A stretch of 64,000 nt of DNA from Mytilisepta virgata (GCA_028015205.1 CM051515.1:12356001-12420000), one strand, 5' to 3'. Positions 47,137 through 60,335 are shown, counted from the stretch's first letter. The notes: a model not told the origin generated them from the letters alone. A program made the numbers and translations.

Positions 47137-48986
47137 AACTCCTCTGAAACCGCTGAGCCAATTTAAACAAAACTTTAGCTGAATGGTCCTTGGATGGTCC
47201 CCTTTAACAACTGTGTTCGGTTTTCCGGGGCGCCATCCAATATGGCCGCCATGGTCGGACCAGTTTAACCTTGGACCCTATGGGAATTTTAACATTTTCA
47301 TTATCTTCGCTGAGACTATTAAGCCAATTTTGACCTCTTTTAAAAATTATGATCTGTTTCCCCAAACGCCTCCAACCGACATGGCTGCTGCTACTAAAAA
47401 TTGAAAAAATGGGGGGTGAATTTCAAAAATCTTATTCTATGAAACTACAAGGCCAATTGGACCAAACTTGGCAGTAATGGTCCTTATGAGGTTCTCTTTC
47501 AGACTTGTGTCCCATGTCCCGGATTGTTAACCAATATGGCCGCCACAGCCGAACTTAATTTAACATAGGACCCTATGGGAAAATTCATTTGAAAATCTTC
47601 TTGTCCGAAACCACTGATCCTTTTAGAACTAGATTTGGTAGCAATGGTCCTTTGATGGTCCTCTTTCAGAAGTGTGTCCGATGACCTGGACTGTCAACCA
47701 AGATGGTCACCACAGGGCCACCACAGCCAAACTTTGTTTAATATAGGGCCCTATGGGAAAATTCATTGAAAAATCTTCTTGTCTGAAACCAGTTGACCAA
47801 TTGGAACCAGACTTGGCAGCAATGGTCCTTAGGAGGTTCTCTTTCAAAAGTATGTCCAATGACTCGGACTGTGAACAAAGATGGCCGCCACAGCCGAATT
47901 TAGTTTAACATGGAATCCTATGGGAAAACTAATTTAAAAATCTTCTTGTATGAAACTACTGAGCCAACTCGAACTAAAGTTGGCAGCAATAGTCCTTAGA
48001 TGGTGTTCTTTCAGAAATGTGTTTGATGACCCGGACGGTCAACAAAGATGGCCGCTACGGTGGAACATAGTTCAACATATGACCCTATGGGAAATACACT
48101 TAAGATCTTCTAGCGTGAAATTACTGAGCCAATTGGAACTAAACTTGGCAGCAATGGTCCTCAGATGGTCCTCTTTCAGAATATTGTCTGATCACCCTCA
48201 TTGTCAACCAAGATGGCCGCCACAGCCGAACTTAGTTCAACATAGGACCCTATAGGAAATTCATTTAAAAATATTCATGTCTGAAACCACTGAGCCAGTT
48301 TGAACAAGACTTGGCAGCAATGGTCTTTAGATGTTCCTCTTTGAGAATTGTGACTAATGACCCAGACTGTCAACCAAGATGGCTGTTCATTTAAAAATAT
48401 TCTTGTCTGAAACCACTGAGCCAGTTTGAACAAGACTTAGCAGCAATGGTCTTTAGATGGTCCTCTTTGAGAATTGTGTCTAATGCCCCAGACTGTCAAC
48501 CAAGATGGCTGCCACAGCCAAACTTAGTTTAACGTAGGACACTATGAGAAAATTCATTTAAATATCTTGTTGTCTGAATCCACCGGGGCAATTGGACCCA
48601 GACTTGGCAGCAATGGTCTTTGAATGGTCCTCTTTCGGAAATATTTCAGGTGACCCTGGCTGTGAACCAAGATGGCACCCACAGTTGAACTTAGTTTAAC
48701 ATATGACCATATCGGAAAATAATAAAAAAAATCTTGTCTGAAACCACTGAGCCAGTTGGAACAAGACTTGGCAGTATTGATCCTTACAGGGTTACAAGGA
48801 CCTTAGATGGTTCTCTTTTATAAATGTGTCCATATTGACCTGGACTGTCAACCAAGATGCCTGCCACAACCGAACTTAGTTTAATATAGAATCCTTTTGA
48901 AAAACTGCTACACTTAAATTTTTAGTCCTGCTCAAGGTGACAAGCTAAATTTAGGTGAGCAATACAGGCTGTTGGGAGCCTCTAGT
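47055..48986 (+). mobile_element. pearl / Helentron-like element, copy 3
   Basis: The hairpin AGCTCACCTGACC...GGCCAAGTGAGCT opens the element (47,055-47,084), followed by GCGTCCGTCGTCGTCG. Nine or ten core units of about 160-178 bp follow, with words GAAACCACTGAGCC, TTGGCAGCAATGGTCCT, GGTCCTCTTTCAGA and AACCAAGATGGCCGCC. The 3' end has hairpin AGGCT-gttggg-AGCCT and CTAGT before host T. The long frame at 47,950-48,255 only spans repeat units. Confidence 0.75.
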
Positions 48987-49529
48987 TTCAGTAGTTATAT
49001 TTGTACATTTTTTTATGTTTAAAAGCCTTCAGCCCACCTTGGGTATAACTGTGCTTTCATTAATAAACTAATTAGTATTCTAAAGGGGGGTTGGAAAGCT
49101 AGAGGGTTCTTAAATATAAGGAATTATAAAATAAAAAATGAATTTGTGGAAAATAATGATTGCAGAACTTTACAACTGTCAATCATGTTATAAAATTTGT
49201 GTTTTTAATTGTCTTGCATTAACTTTTCAAACAACTCTTCAAAAGACGATTGTATCACATTATTTATACCTTTTAGAGATAAATTTTGTCTTTGTGAAAT
49301 TTTGAATAATTTCTCATTCCAAAAATTCTTATCCTCATAACATGTTAGAGAATTATTAATTGGTTTACTCATGAATAGCGAAAAGGGAGTAAAAAAGGGA
49401 GTAAAATAAAATTGGAGCCCCCTCCCCCCCTCCACCAAATTTCTTCAGAAATTTTAGAAGTGGAAGGAGATATGTTAAGAAAGATTTGTCTTTCTTTATA
49501 TGTGCGTGCTTTACAACCTTATTCTGTGT

Positions 49530-50177
49530 TTCAAGTATTTCTCATTTGGCAATGGAATTGGTAAAATTTATCATACTCGATTACGACTTGGTCTAAGTGG
49601 TTTAAACGATCATTTATTTCACTATAATTTACTCCCTTTTCGAAATTGTAATCGATGTGACCTGGGTACCGCGGAAACCACTGATCACTATTTATTACTA
49701 TGTCCTGCTTACAATAAATTAAGGAAAGATTTATTTTGTGAGTTGAAACAAATTTTGTGTCCTGGGGTTGATTTCAGTTTGTTTGTGAAAAACTGTAAAG
49801 AATATATCGTAAACATACTTTTGTGTGGCAGTGTTGATCTCTCCTTAGAATATAATGTAAAAGTATTTTACAATGTATTTGAATTTCTTGTAAAGAGTAA
49901 GAGGTTCTGCACGTAATTAAAACATAAACATGCACATATATATTTTCATATATATTTTTGTATCACTTTATAACTTAACATATAGTATGTTGTTAACATA
50001 ATTATGTATGCTATTTGTAGAATTTTATTTCCTTTTCTTATTTTCTTCTCTGTCATTGTCTTTAACTTATATTATTATTTATCTGTTTGTTGTTTTTGTA
50101 TATATGTTGAGGAGAGCTACTAGTGGCCTTGTGGCTGTTAGCAATCCTCTATAAATAAATAAAGCATTAAATTAAAG
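49530..50177 (+). pseudogene. LINE 3' fragment with terminal zinc knuckle and 3'UTR
   Basis: The plus-strand frame up to 49,916 has HTRLRLGLSGLNDHLFHYNL and then CNRCDLGTAETTDHYLLLCP, the hallmark C-terminus of CR1/Jockey-type LINE polyproteins. The 3'UTR ends in AATAAATAAAG at about 50,165. 5'-truncated. Confidence 0.8.
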
Positions 50178-50639
50178 TATCTGAGGGAAAATCTTTTATG
50201 AAATTTTTAAATCTACTGTCAGATATTATCACTGATGATTACCTTCTCACGTAACATTTACACATTATGTCCTAAAATGATCTTAAGTAGTTTTTTTTCT
50301 TACTTTTTTTTACATTTCTTCACAGCATTTCCCTATATGCATATGGTTTAACGTCTTGTTCGTCAACATTTTCAGCCATGAACGTTATTTACGATTAAAT
50401 TTTTTTTTACTATAAATTAGGAACAAAATATGGACGCCATCTTTTTTATATTAGGTTGTTGTCATGTTCTGTTTTTAATGCATTTGTAGAATTTTTCATC
50501 ATGATATTTTTAAATATTTGTACTTTAATCTAGTTTTTGTAATCTGAAACTCAAAGAACGCTCGAACTTTGCTTGTTAATAATATACACAAGTGTGCTTT
50601 TTGTTCATGATTGCTGGCTATATGCTTGTCGGCTTTAAG
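50178..50639. other. non-coding stretch
   Basis: AT-rich, nothing recognised. Confidence 0.3.
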
Positions 50640-50710
50640 AGCTCTTTAAAGCTCATGTTACTTGTTGTTATGAATAAATATATATTTATTTATTTATTTA
50701 TTTATTTAAA
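50640..50710 (+). mobile_element. LINE 3' end with (TTTA)n tail
   Basis: AAGAGCTCTTTAAAGCTCAT and GTTACTTGTTGTTATG match the nested fragment at 40,728-40,815 in reverse, followed by AATAAATAT and a TTTA microsatellite. Confidence 0.5.
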
Positions 50711-51041
50711 TCATATGTACTTACATACATAAATTGTAATTATTGTTAATAAATTATTTTCAGATATGTTCACATTTTCTTGAGAATATATACTTGCCAA
50801 CATTTTTTCAGAAATATATGCCATCTTATTCAATTTGGTACACTTGAAATTTTACCTAGATTTTTTACTGTACTTGATTTTTTGCATAACGTGCAATACA
50901 TAATATATAGCTTTGAAATATGTTCATTTCTATTAAAGGGAACAATTGTTTTTAAAAATTGTTTGATTCAGGATATTTGTCAGGTACATGTATGTTTAGG
51001 GGTGATGCCTGATCAGTATAAATACATGTACCTTCATAGAA

Positions 51042-51420
51042 TAGAGAATGGAAACGGGGAATGTGTCAAAGAGACAACAACCCGACCAAAGAGCAGAAAA
51101 CAACCCAACCAAGGCTACCAATGTGTCTTCAACGCAGCTAGAAAATTCCGCTCCCGGTGTCGGGCTTCAGCTGGCCCCTTAACAATAATGCATACTAGTT
51201 TAGCGAAATGGACGCCACACAAAACTCCGAAACATACAAATGAACCAAAATTTAAAAAACACACAAGACTAACAAAGGCTAGAGGTTCCTGACTCGGGAC
51301 AGGTGCAAAAATGCGGCGGGGTTATACATGTTTTTTGAGATCTCAACCCTCCTGTATACCTCTAGCCAGAGTGAAATATACAAACACATAGCGATACGCA
51401 CAGTAAAACTCAGTCCGTCA
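51042..51420 (-). mobile_element. 3' end of the RT element seen at 5,337-6,310
   Basis: GAATGGAAACGGGGAATGTG, TCAAAGAGACAACAACC and GGCTAGAGGTTCCTGACT match 5,345-5,590 in the same orientation. Only the non-coding 3' region is present; the frame 50,780-51,292 across it is spurious. Confidence 0.7.
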
Positions 51421-51720
51421 ATTTTTGTTTAAAAAAAGCAAATGTCCCTTCTGTAAACATCTAAGACGTGAAGAATAATTCCTCTAGATCCGAATACCCC
51501 ATAGTTTATTCTTGTTACAAGTACTTTTCACTTAGAAATAAAAAATTATACCGTCTTTCTGGCGTTACTGGTTGCACATTTAATTTGGGGCAGAGCCACT
51601 AGAAGCCACGACAATGTGTACTATTACAAAATGACTTTGTTAATTAATCATGTGTATTAAAAGTGTATTGTTAATGGAGAATTATTCTTCAGTTATATTT
51701 CCATTGTCATTCTCTCATGG

Positions 51721-54700
51721 TTAAAATGAAGTAAATATTTACATAGGCGACAATGGTAGCCTTTTTGGGTTCTGCGTTTTCACTATAAAAGTTCCGTTGA
51801 AAAAATTCTCAAATTCTGAATTTTCAACACCTTTGGGTGTGAATAAAACTGCAAAACACATATGGTGCCGCAGCTTTTTTGATAGAAAAATGGCATTTTT
51901 TAAGGGTACTCTATGGTTCCGGAATTTTCGAAATAGTATGAATGAAGAACACCCCTTGCTTAATTATGCACAGAAAATTTTGCTGATCACAGAGAGTTTC
52001 CTCCAAATTTCTGGCTATTTCTACACCAATAGCCAACACTCATTTCTCACTATTTCAATTTTCTTTTCTAATTAACAGGGCAGCAGAAAATAAATTTACT
52101 TCTACCTATTATCTTAAGACTAGGTGGCGCCAGTCATCTTTAATTACTTCCTTTTACCCTATACTGACACATACTGAAATAAAATCGGACAAACTTTGCA
52201 TTAGTCGATTACTATATACCTCTACTGCTTGCGTTCAAATTTTTGGATTAAAGAAGCAATTGTTCATCATTTAAAATGACTTTCTTTACAGGTACCCCCA
52301 TTTGCAGAAAACGTTACTTTTTAAAGACTTGGGTGCATTGACCAACATATTTTAACTGTGTGGCTGGGTTTAAAACGAGGTGTTTGATTAATTAAGTTCG
52401 ATTTAGGCCAATTAAAGAATTGAGGCTGATGATTTGATAACAGTGTCCAATTTATATATATTTTTTTGTCACGAATATATGAAAACAGTTGCATGAGCGA
52501 AACAAAATTTTAAGAAATAGACTAAAAATGCTGAAATTAAGATTTTATCATTGCTGTTATGTCTTTAATGTGAACCGTGTACATAATATTTAATACGACG
52601 ATACTAAGAAGAAAAATGTATAGCCTTTGATTTTTTATCTAATTTTAATATTTTAGGGTTATTTTGGCATCTTTAAGCAATTAAAAATACAAAAATGTCG
52701 CTTAACGTCAGCAAAAATATGCCCCCCTTTTTTTTAGATATGCCTAAATACATGCAATTTTATCAAAGATGAGGAGAAATGATTAAAGACAAAGTCCTTG
52801 ACAGAATGCTCGTTCTTACTGTGGGTTAATGAATCCTTCCCTTGAAGAAAAGAATAAAAAACAGTAAAAATTTGATACAGACTATAGGTTCATGGTGATC
52901 AGCAGTTTTCTTCTGATACAGTTTACAACCTAGCAGCTTACTAATTTACCTATCCCATTTCTAAGATATCTCGAAAACTACAGTGATGCGCCAGAAATCG
53001 TTATTTCGCTTTAGGTTAAAATGAAGTAAATATTTACATAGGCGACAATGGTAGCCTTTTTGGGTTCTGCGTTTTCAATATAAAAGTTCCGTTGAAAAAA
53101 CTCTCAAATTCTGAATTTTCAACACCTTTGGGTGTGAATAAAACTGCAAAACACATATGGTGCCGCAGCTTTTTTGATAGAAAAATGGCATTTTTTAAAG
53201 GTACTCTATGGTTCCAGAATTTTCGAATTAGTATGAATGAAGAACACCCCTTGCTTAATTATGCACAGAAAATTTTGCTGATCACAGAGAGTTTCCTCCA
53301 AATTTCTGGCTATTTCTACACCAATAGCCAACACTCATTTCTCACTATTTCAATTTTCTTTTCTAATTAACAGGGCAGCAGAAAATAAATCTTGGATTGC
53401 GTTCAAATTTTTGGATTAAAGAAGCAATTGTTCATCATTTAAAATGACTTTCTTTACAGGTACCCCCATTTGCAGAAAACGTTACTTTTTAAAGACTTCG
53501 GTGCATTGACCAGCATATTTTGACTGTTTGGCTGGGTTTAAAACGAGGTGTTTGATTAATTAAGTTCGATTTAGGACTATTAAAGAATTCAGGCTGATGA
53601 TTTGATAACAGTGTCCAATTTATATTTTTTTTTTGTCACGAATATATGAAAACAGTTGCATGAGCGAAACAAAATTTTAAGAAATAGACTAAAAATGCTG
53701 AAATTAAGATTTTATCATTGCTGTTATGTCTTTAATGTGAACCGTGTACAGAATATTTAATTCGACGATACTAAGAAGAAAAATGTATAGCCTTTGATTT
53801 TTTATCTAATTTTAATATTTTAGGGTTATTTTGGCATCTTTAAGCAATTAAAAATACAAAAATGTCGCTTAACGTCAGCAAAAATATGCCCCCCTTTTTT
53901 TTAGATATGCCTAAATACATGCAATTTTATCAAAGATGAGGAGAAATGATTAAAGACAAAGTCCTTGACAGAATGCTCGTTCTTACTGTGGGTTAATGAA
54001 TCCTACCCTTGAAGAGAAGAATAAAAAAAAACAGTAAAAATGTGATACAGACTATAGGTTCATGGTGATCAGCAGTTTTCTTCTGAAACAGTTTACAACC
54101 TAGCAGCTTACTAATTTACCTATCCCATTTCTAAGATATCTCGAAAACTACAGTGATGCGCCAGAAATCGTTATTTCGCTTTAGGTTAAAATGAAGTAAA
54201 TATTTACATAGGCGACAATGGTAGCCTTTTTGGGTTCTGCGTTTTCAATATAAAAGTTCCGTTGAAAAAACTCTCAAATTCTGAATTTTCAACACCTTTG
54301 GGTGTGAATAAAACTGCAAAACACATATGGTGCCGCAGCTTTTTTGATAGAAAAATGGCATTTTTTAAGGGTACTCTATGGTTCCAGAATTTTCGAATTA
54401 GTATGAATGAAGAACACCCTTTGCTTAATTATGCACAGAAAATTTTGCTGATCACAGAGAGTTTCCTCCAAATTTCTGGCTATTTCTACACCAATAGCCA
54501 ACACTCATTTCTCACTATTTCAATTTTCTTTTCTAATTAACAGGGCAGCAGAAAATAAATTTACTTCTACCTATTATCTTGGATTGCGTTCAAATTTTTG
54601 GATTAAAGAAGCAATTGTTCATCATTTAAAATGACTTTCTTTACAGGTACCCCCATTTGCAGAAAACGTTACTTTTTAAAGACTTGGGTGCATTGTCCAG

Positions 54701-56945
54701 CATATTTTGACTGTTTGGCTGGGTTTAAAACGAGGTGTTTGATTAATTAAGTTCGATTTAGGCCTATTAAAGAATTGAGGCTGATGATTTGATAACAGTG
54801 TCCAATTTATATTTTTTTTTTGTCACGAATATATGAAAACAGTTGCATGAGCGAAACAAAATTTTAAGAAATAGACTAAAAATGCTGAAATTAAGATTTT
54901 ATCATTGCTGTTATGTCTTTAATGTGAACCGTGTACAGAATATTTAATTCGACGATACTAAGAAGAAAAATGTATAGCCTTTGATTTTTTATCTAATTTT
55001 AATATTTTAGGGTTATTTTGGCATCTTTAAGCAATTAAAAATACAAAAATGTCGCTTAACGTCAGCAAAAATATGCCCCTTTTTTTAGATATGCCTAAAT
55101 ACATGCAATTTTATCAAAGATGAGGAGAAATGATTAAAGACAAAGTCCTTGACAGAATGCTCGTTCTTACTGTGGGTTAATGAATCCTACCCCTTGAAGA
55201 GAAGAATAAAAAAAGCAGTAAAAATGTGATACAGACTATAGGTTCATGGTGATCAGCAGTTTTCTTCTGATACAGTTTACAACCTAGCAGCTTACTAATT
55301 TACCTATCCCATTTCTAAGATATCTCGAAAACTACAGTGATGCGCCAGAAATCGTTATTTCGCTTTAGGTTAAAATGAAGTAAATATTTACATAGGCGAC
55401 AATGGTAGCCTTTTTGGGTTCTGCGTTTTCAATATAAAAGTTCCGTTGAAAAAACTGTCAAATTCTGAATTTTAAACACCTTTGGGTGTGAATAAAACTG
55501 CAAAACACATATGGTGCCGCAGCATTTTTGTTAGAAAAATGGCATTTTTTAAGGGTACTCTATGGTTCCGGAATTTTCGAATTAGTATGAATGAAGAACA
55601 CCCCTTGCTTAATTATGCACAGAAAATTTTGCTGATCACAGAGAGTTTCCTCCAAATTTCTGGCTATTTCTACACCAATAGCCAACACTCATTTCTCACT
55701 ATTTCAATTTTCTTTTCTAATTAACAGGGCAGCAGAAAATAAATTTACTTCTACCTATTATCTTGGATTGCGTTCAAATTTTTGGATTAAAGAAGCAATT
55801 GTTCATCATTTAAAATGACTTTCTTTGCAGGTACCCCCATTTGCAGAAAACGTTACTTTTTAAAGACTTGGGTGCATTGACCAGCATATTTTGACTGTTT
55901 GGCTGGGTTTAAAACGAGGTGTTTGATTAATTAAGTTCGATTTAGGCCTATTAAAGAATTGAGGCTGATGATTTGATAACAGTCTCCAATTTATATTTTT
56001 TTTTTTGTCACGAATATATGAAAACAGTTGCATGAGCGAAACAAAATTTTAAGAAATAGACTAAAAATGCTGAAATTAAGATTTTATCATTGCTGTTATG
56101 TCTTTAATGTGAACCGTGTACAGAATATTTAATTCGACGATACTAAGAAGAAAAATGTATAGCCTTTGATTTTTTATCTAATTTTAATATTTTGGCATCT
56201 TTAAGCAATTAAAAATACAAAAATGTCGCTTAACGTCAGCAAAAATATGCCCCCCCTTTTTTTTTTAGATATGCCTAAATACATGCAATTTTATCAAAGA
56301 TGAGGAGAAATGATTAAAGACAAAGTCCTTGACAAAATGCTCGTTCTTACTGTGGGTTAATGAATCCTACCCTTGAAGAGAAGAATAAAAAAAAACAGTA
56401 AAAATGTGATACAGACTATAGGTTCATGGTGATCAGCAGTTTTCTTCTGATACAGTTTACAACCTAGCAGCTTACTAATTTACCTATCCCATTTCTAAGA
56501 TATCTCGAAAACTACAGTGATGCGCCAGAAATCGTTATTTCGCTCATGGTTAAAATGAAGTAAATATTTACATAGGCGACTATGGTAGCCTTTTTGGGTT
56601 CTGTGTTTTCAATATAAAAGTTCCGTTGAAAAAACTCTCAAATTCTGAATTTTCAACACCTTTGGGTGTGAATAAAACTGCAAAACACATATGGTGCCGC
56701 AGCTTTTTTGATAGAAAAATGGCATTTTTTAAGGGTACTCTATGCTTCCGGAATTTTCGAATTAGTATGAATGAAGAACACCCCTTGCTTAATTATGCAC
56801 AGAAAATTTTGCTGATCACAGAGAGTTTCCTCCAAATTTCTGGCTATTTCTACACCAATAGCCAACATTCATTTCTCACTATTTCAATTTTCTTTTCTAA
56901 TTAACAGGGCAGCAGAAAATAAATTTACTTCTACCTATTATCTTG
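51721..56945 (+). repeat. tandem array: about 1.18-kb unit, four full copies and one partial
   Basis: Copies start (TTAAAATGAAGTAAATATTT) at 51,721, 53,016, 54,186, 55,370 and 56,550; spacing 1,295, 1,170, 1,184 and 1,180. Identity is visibly very high, with scattered point changes and homopolymer length differences. Copy 1 has about 112 extra bases (52,116-52,227, including GGTGGCGCCAGTCATC) that are missing from copies 2-4 and reappear in part after copy 5 (56,957-56,996). Copies 1 and 5 have CTCATGG at the start where copies 2-4 have TTTAGG. A 92-codon frame in each copy begins on TTG, is broken in copy 4 (stop upstream of its ATG) and matches nothing. Each copy has an (A/C)TATAAAAG box about 65 bp inside. 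No gene is claimed. Confidence 0.9.
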
Positions 56946-57041
56946 AATGTAAAAACTAGGTGGCGCCAGTCATCTTTAATTACTTCCTTTTACCCTCATG
57001 TACACGCCTGATTATCTCTCTAATGCATAAAATTAATAATG

Positions 57042-57439
57042 TTAAGGATGATCGCTGGTCTAATAGGAAATAAATAGGATTTGAAATAGGTGTTTTAGTT
57101 TGAGAGAACATATGAATAGTAAACAAATAAGCAAGAAAAAATATAGGTCCATGTGCTCATTTTAGAGCTATAAGGCCTTGAAAATTTGCAGGAAATTGGT
57201 TTTCTCTGGATTTTTCATTTTCTTTGCATTGACAACTTCAGTCTCTCAAAGATGTATGAAAAAATAAAAAGGATTTCATAAAGTTTTTTCAAATACCATT
57301 TTAAGGTATATATGATTGAATTATAAAAGAAAAAGTGGGGGTTCATGGGCAAAAAAAATCATGTTTAAGAAATGGATAAAACCAGAGGATTCCGAAAATC
57401 TGACAAAAAGACCAAAACATGACCAGCGAGCATCCTTAA
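57042..57439. mobile_element. 398-bp TTAA-flanked MITE
   Basis: The left end, TTAAGGATGATCGCTGGTC (57,042-57,060), is mirrored at 57,421-57,439 with one mismatch. TTAA at both outer edges is the target duplication expected of piggyBac- or Kolobok-type transposons. The interior has a 60-codon frame without recognisable motifs. Confidence 0.65.
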
Positions 57440-57556
57440 ATGTTCTCATTATTCTGCTTCATTTCAAGAATTCAAGAATGAGATTCGCTGTAATATAGCG
57501 ATGTCAGTAAACACTAGGGGCGCCACTGGGCGGAAACCACAGTTTGTTTACAGTAT

Positions 57557-57842
57557 ACTGGTTCCTAGACTTGCTACAAGTCCCTCTCTAATTAATTAAT
57601 TAGTATTTTAATATAACAGTAAATATCATCTGCTGTCTATAATGATAACTATTCTATACTGACTGCTGCGGAGAGCCGCAGCAATCAGTATAGAATTGTT
57701 GCCGCAGCAATTAGTATAGAATTGTTGCCGCAGCAATCAGTATAGAATTGTTATCATTATAGACAGCAGATGATATTTACTGTTATATTAAAATACTAAT
57801 TAATTAATTAGAGAGGGACTTGTAGCAAGTCTAACTGGTTCC
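57557..57842. mobile_element. foldback DNA transposon with perfect 9-bp target duplications
   Basis: The element proper, 57,566-57,833 (268 bp), has terminal inverted repeats of about 105 bp with only two mismatches, starting TAGACTTGCTACAAGTCCCT. It is flanked by ACTGGTTCC at 57,557-57,565 and again at 57,834-57,842. The centre holds three 26-bp repeats of GCCGCAGCAAT.AGTATAGAATTGTT (57,675, 57,701, 57,727). Long TIRs with a 9-bp duplication fit Mutator-like (MULE) foldback elements best. Confidence 0.85.
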
Positions 57843-60315
57843 AAAATAGGCTGGAAATGGTTGTAGAGAGGTGGAATCCAGTTTTCAAATAACTTCCCCC
57901 AAAACAGCTCCACCTATCGTTTACTGACATTGCTATGTAATATTATTTCCATACTTCGTGTATTTAATTCTTGTTAAATACGAACGAGTATAGCTCAAGC
58001 TGTAAAATCCGCTCTGAACTAATTTTCAATCCCTTTCATTAACAATATATTACTTCGGAACAAATTTTTAATAATAATTGTATGTATCTAAATGGACTAA
58101 TACGTACGCATCAAACAGGAATTGTTTCATAGAATACCGGCCGGATCTAATAACATTCTCCAAATTTTGAAATTTACTCCGCATTTTGCAAAAATCTTAC
58201 CATAACCAATTGTTATGAATAAGAGAGATAAGTGGCCGTGATGTAGTAATCGTCGCTATGGTATTTTAAATTTATGGTGCTGCTTAATATTATATATTGT
58301 AAATGCTTTTTTGCTCAATAAAATATTCTATATTGGATGTAATTTTCACATTTATAAGATTTGTAAAGATCCTCTCAGCCTAAAAAAATAGAAAATGACA
58401 TAACCCCATACACTATGAACAGATTTTTTTATCTAAGATTTAATCATACGGATGACCACGTAGATATTCGAAGCGTTTTATTAATGTCTGCTCTAGGTTA
58501 ATCCGAGGTGCCTTGTGCGTTTTATCAAGATAACAGTTCGCGTACGCCATGTACGAGGTTGCAATTTCCTTACAAAAATACATAAAATATTTTTATTCGG
58601 GAATGTTCTGAATTTTTCTTTATCTACTTAAATTTAAAACTCGATTTTCGTTGGTTAACTCTTAATTCCATTAACAAGTTGTGTCATTATCATTCCTGCA
58701 TACATCTGAGGTAACAAGTGGGAGTAAATTCCAGACATACCATGCACGTGAGATTACAAGACAAATAATGGGATATTTCTCCGCATTTAACGTTACACAT
58801 TAACTTGATGGCTATGATAGAAACTGGGGAAAGAAGAAAAATGTAAGTATTCGTTTATTTTACATAAAATCTGTTTATATTTATGATCGTTCAAACTGAA
58901 TAAAAATCTTGTATTTTTATTTCATAATTATTTAGTATATGAAATGAAACGGTACACACGAGTGCATTTAACATGTGCCTAAATGCCTAAAACTTCAAGA
59001 AACAACACAGATTTGAAACGTTGTGCTATCGGTCCAATAACAACTGCCATGACTGCCCTATGCTACTTATAAGTGGAAAACTTTCGTTTTGAGTAAAAAT
59101 CGCAAAGTACTGAGATCTCATTTTCACCCAAAAATTACAAATTTATTTATATTGTAATTTTGAATCATTTTTAAAAGCTTTATGTCCACTTGAATAAAGA
59201 GTAAGACTTTTTTCTTGAAAATCAATCTGCTGAAGTTGAAATATAAAAACCAGGTATTACAAATGGCTATGATTAATAGAACATGTTTTTTACCTCTTTA
59301 ATATACCTGTTCATACTTGACTAATTTATGGTTTTTCGGAATTTTCAGAAAATAGTGTAATTTAAATTTGCAAATGAACTTACTAGCAATAAACAATATC
59401 ATATTAAATAAACTTTCTATTATTTTACGACAATATAATTTGTAAAATGTGTATCATTAATTTTGTTGACTAATACGTGTAATATATAAAGGATATGTTG
59501 TATGTATATAAGCATTAGTGTTTATATTTCTGAAATGTGTGTTCTTGGTTTTTTTTTTCTCTGGATACCCTTCTCCATTCTTGAGGGTAGTGGTAAAAAG
59601 GTAAAACAAAAATTTACATAAGTTCCTTCAGAGATAATCGTACATTGTGTGAGAAACCAATTGGAGTGGGATAGAGTCGTATTCATATAATTTAAACTCA
59701 ATGATGCGTGCTGATAAGAAGTGAAGAAATTAATTATACCCCATATGTTTTCATTGGCAGGTGTCGTATGCTTTTAAATTCTGATTATATAGAAACAAGA
59801 ACTTCAGACAAACATAACAATTTATCCTGTATTTCTAAGATCAACGCAATGCTGAAACAGATATGCTCTTTTTACGATTATCAAATTTATTTCGCGTTTC
59901 TTTTCATCTTTCACGTCTGACTATCTCTCATTCATAACAATCGATAATGTTATATATTCTCAATTTTCTGTTTTAATTTAAAAGAAAGTTAGGAATGTGA
60001 TTTGGTGTAAAAAAAAATTTAACTTATATTTATGTCCATGTTTGTCTGAAATTTTTTTTCTCTCCCTCTGTAACCAAAAAAAAAATTCTAATTTGGAGTG
60101 TTGAGAAAGATTTTTATGGATGAATCCCCAAAAAATGTTTGGTTTCTGGTTGTTCTCCGAAAAAAATAAAATATTTTCAACCGAAGCGGAAAGAAATCTC
60201 CAGCATTTATCGCCTTCTTTTTTTATGTGGAAAATACCTATCTCAAAAACGTTTTGGAACAAATACATGTACTTGATTAATATGAGATAGAAGTGCAAAT
60301 AAGGTTATGTAAAAA
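57843..60315. other. non-coding stretch upstream of the small heat-shock gene
   Basis: AT-rich. The first, presumably 5'UTR, exon and the core promoter should lie here or just downstream, but I could not place them. Confidence 0.3.
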
Positions 60316-60335
60316 GAAATGTTCTAGAACATTTC
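60316..60335. promoter_or_regulatory. candidate heat-shock element (20-bp perfect palindrome)
   Basis: GAAATGTTCTAGAACATTTC is its own reverse complement and contains TTC-2 nt-GAA, the core of the HSF site, with degenerate units on both sides. It lies about 465 bp upstream of the sHSP start codon. Confidence 0.45.

Noticed and set aside
47950..48255. 101-codon frame with repeated ELKLAA/ELNLAA segments
   Set aside because: An artefact of tandem core repeats in pearl copy 3 whose period happens to keep the frame.
51797..56904. 92-codon frames repeated in each array unit as a gene family
   Set aside because: They open on TTG, one copy is interrupted, no motif is recognisable, and conservation is explained by the recent duplication of the whole unit.
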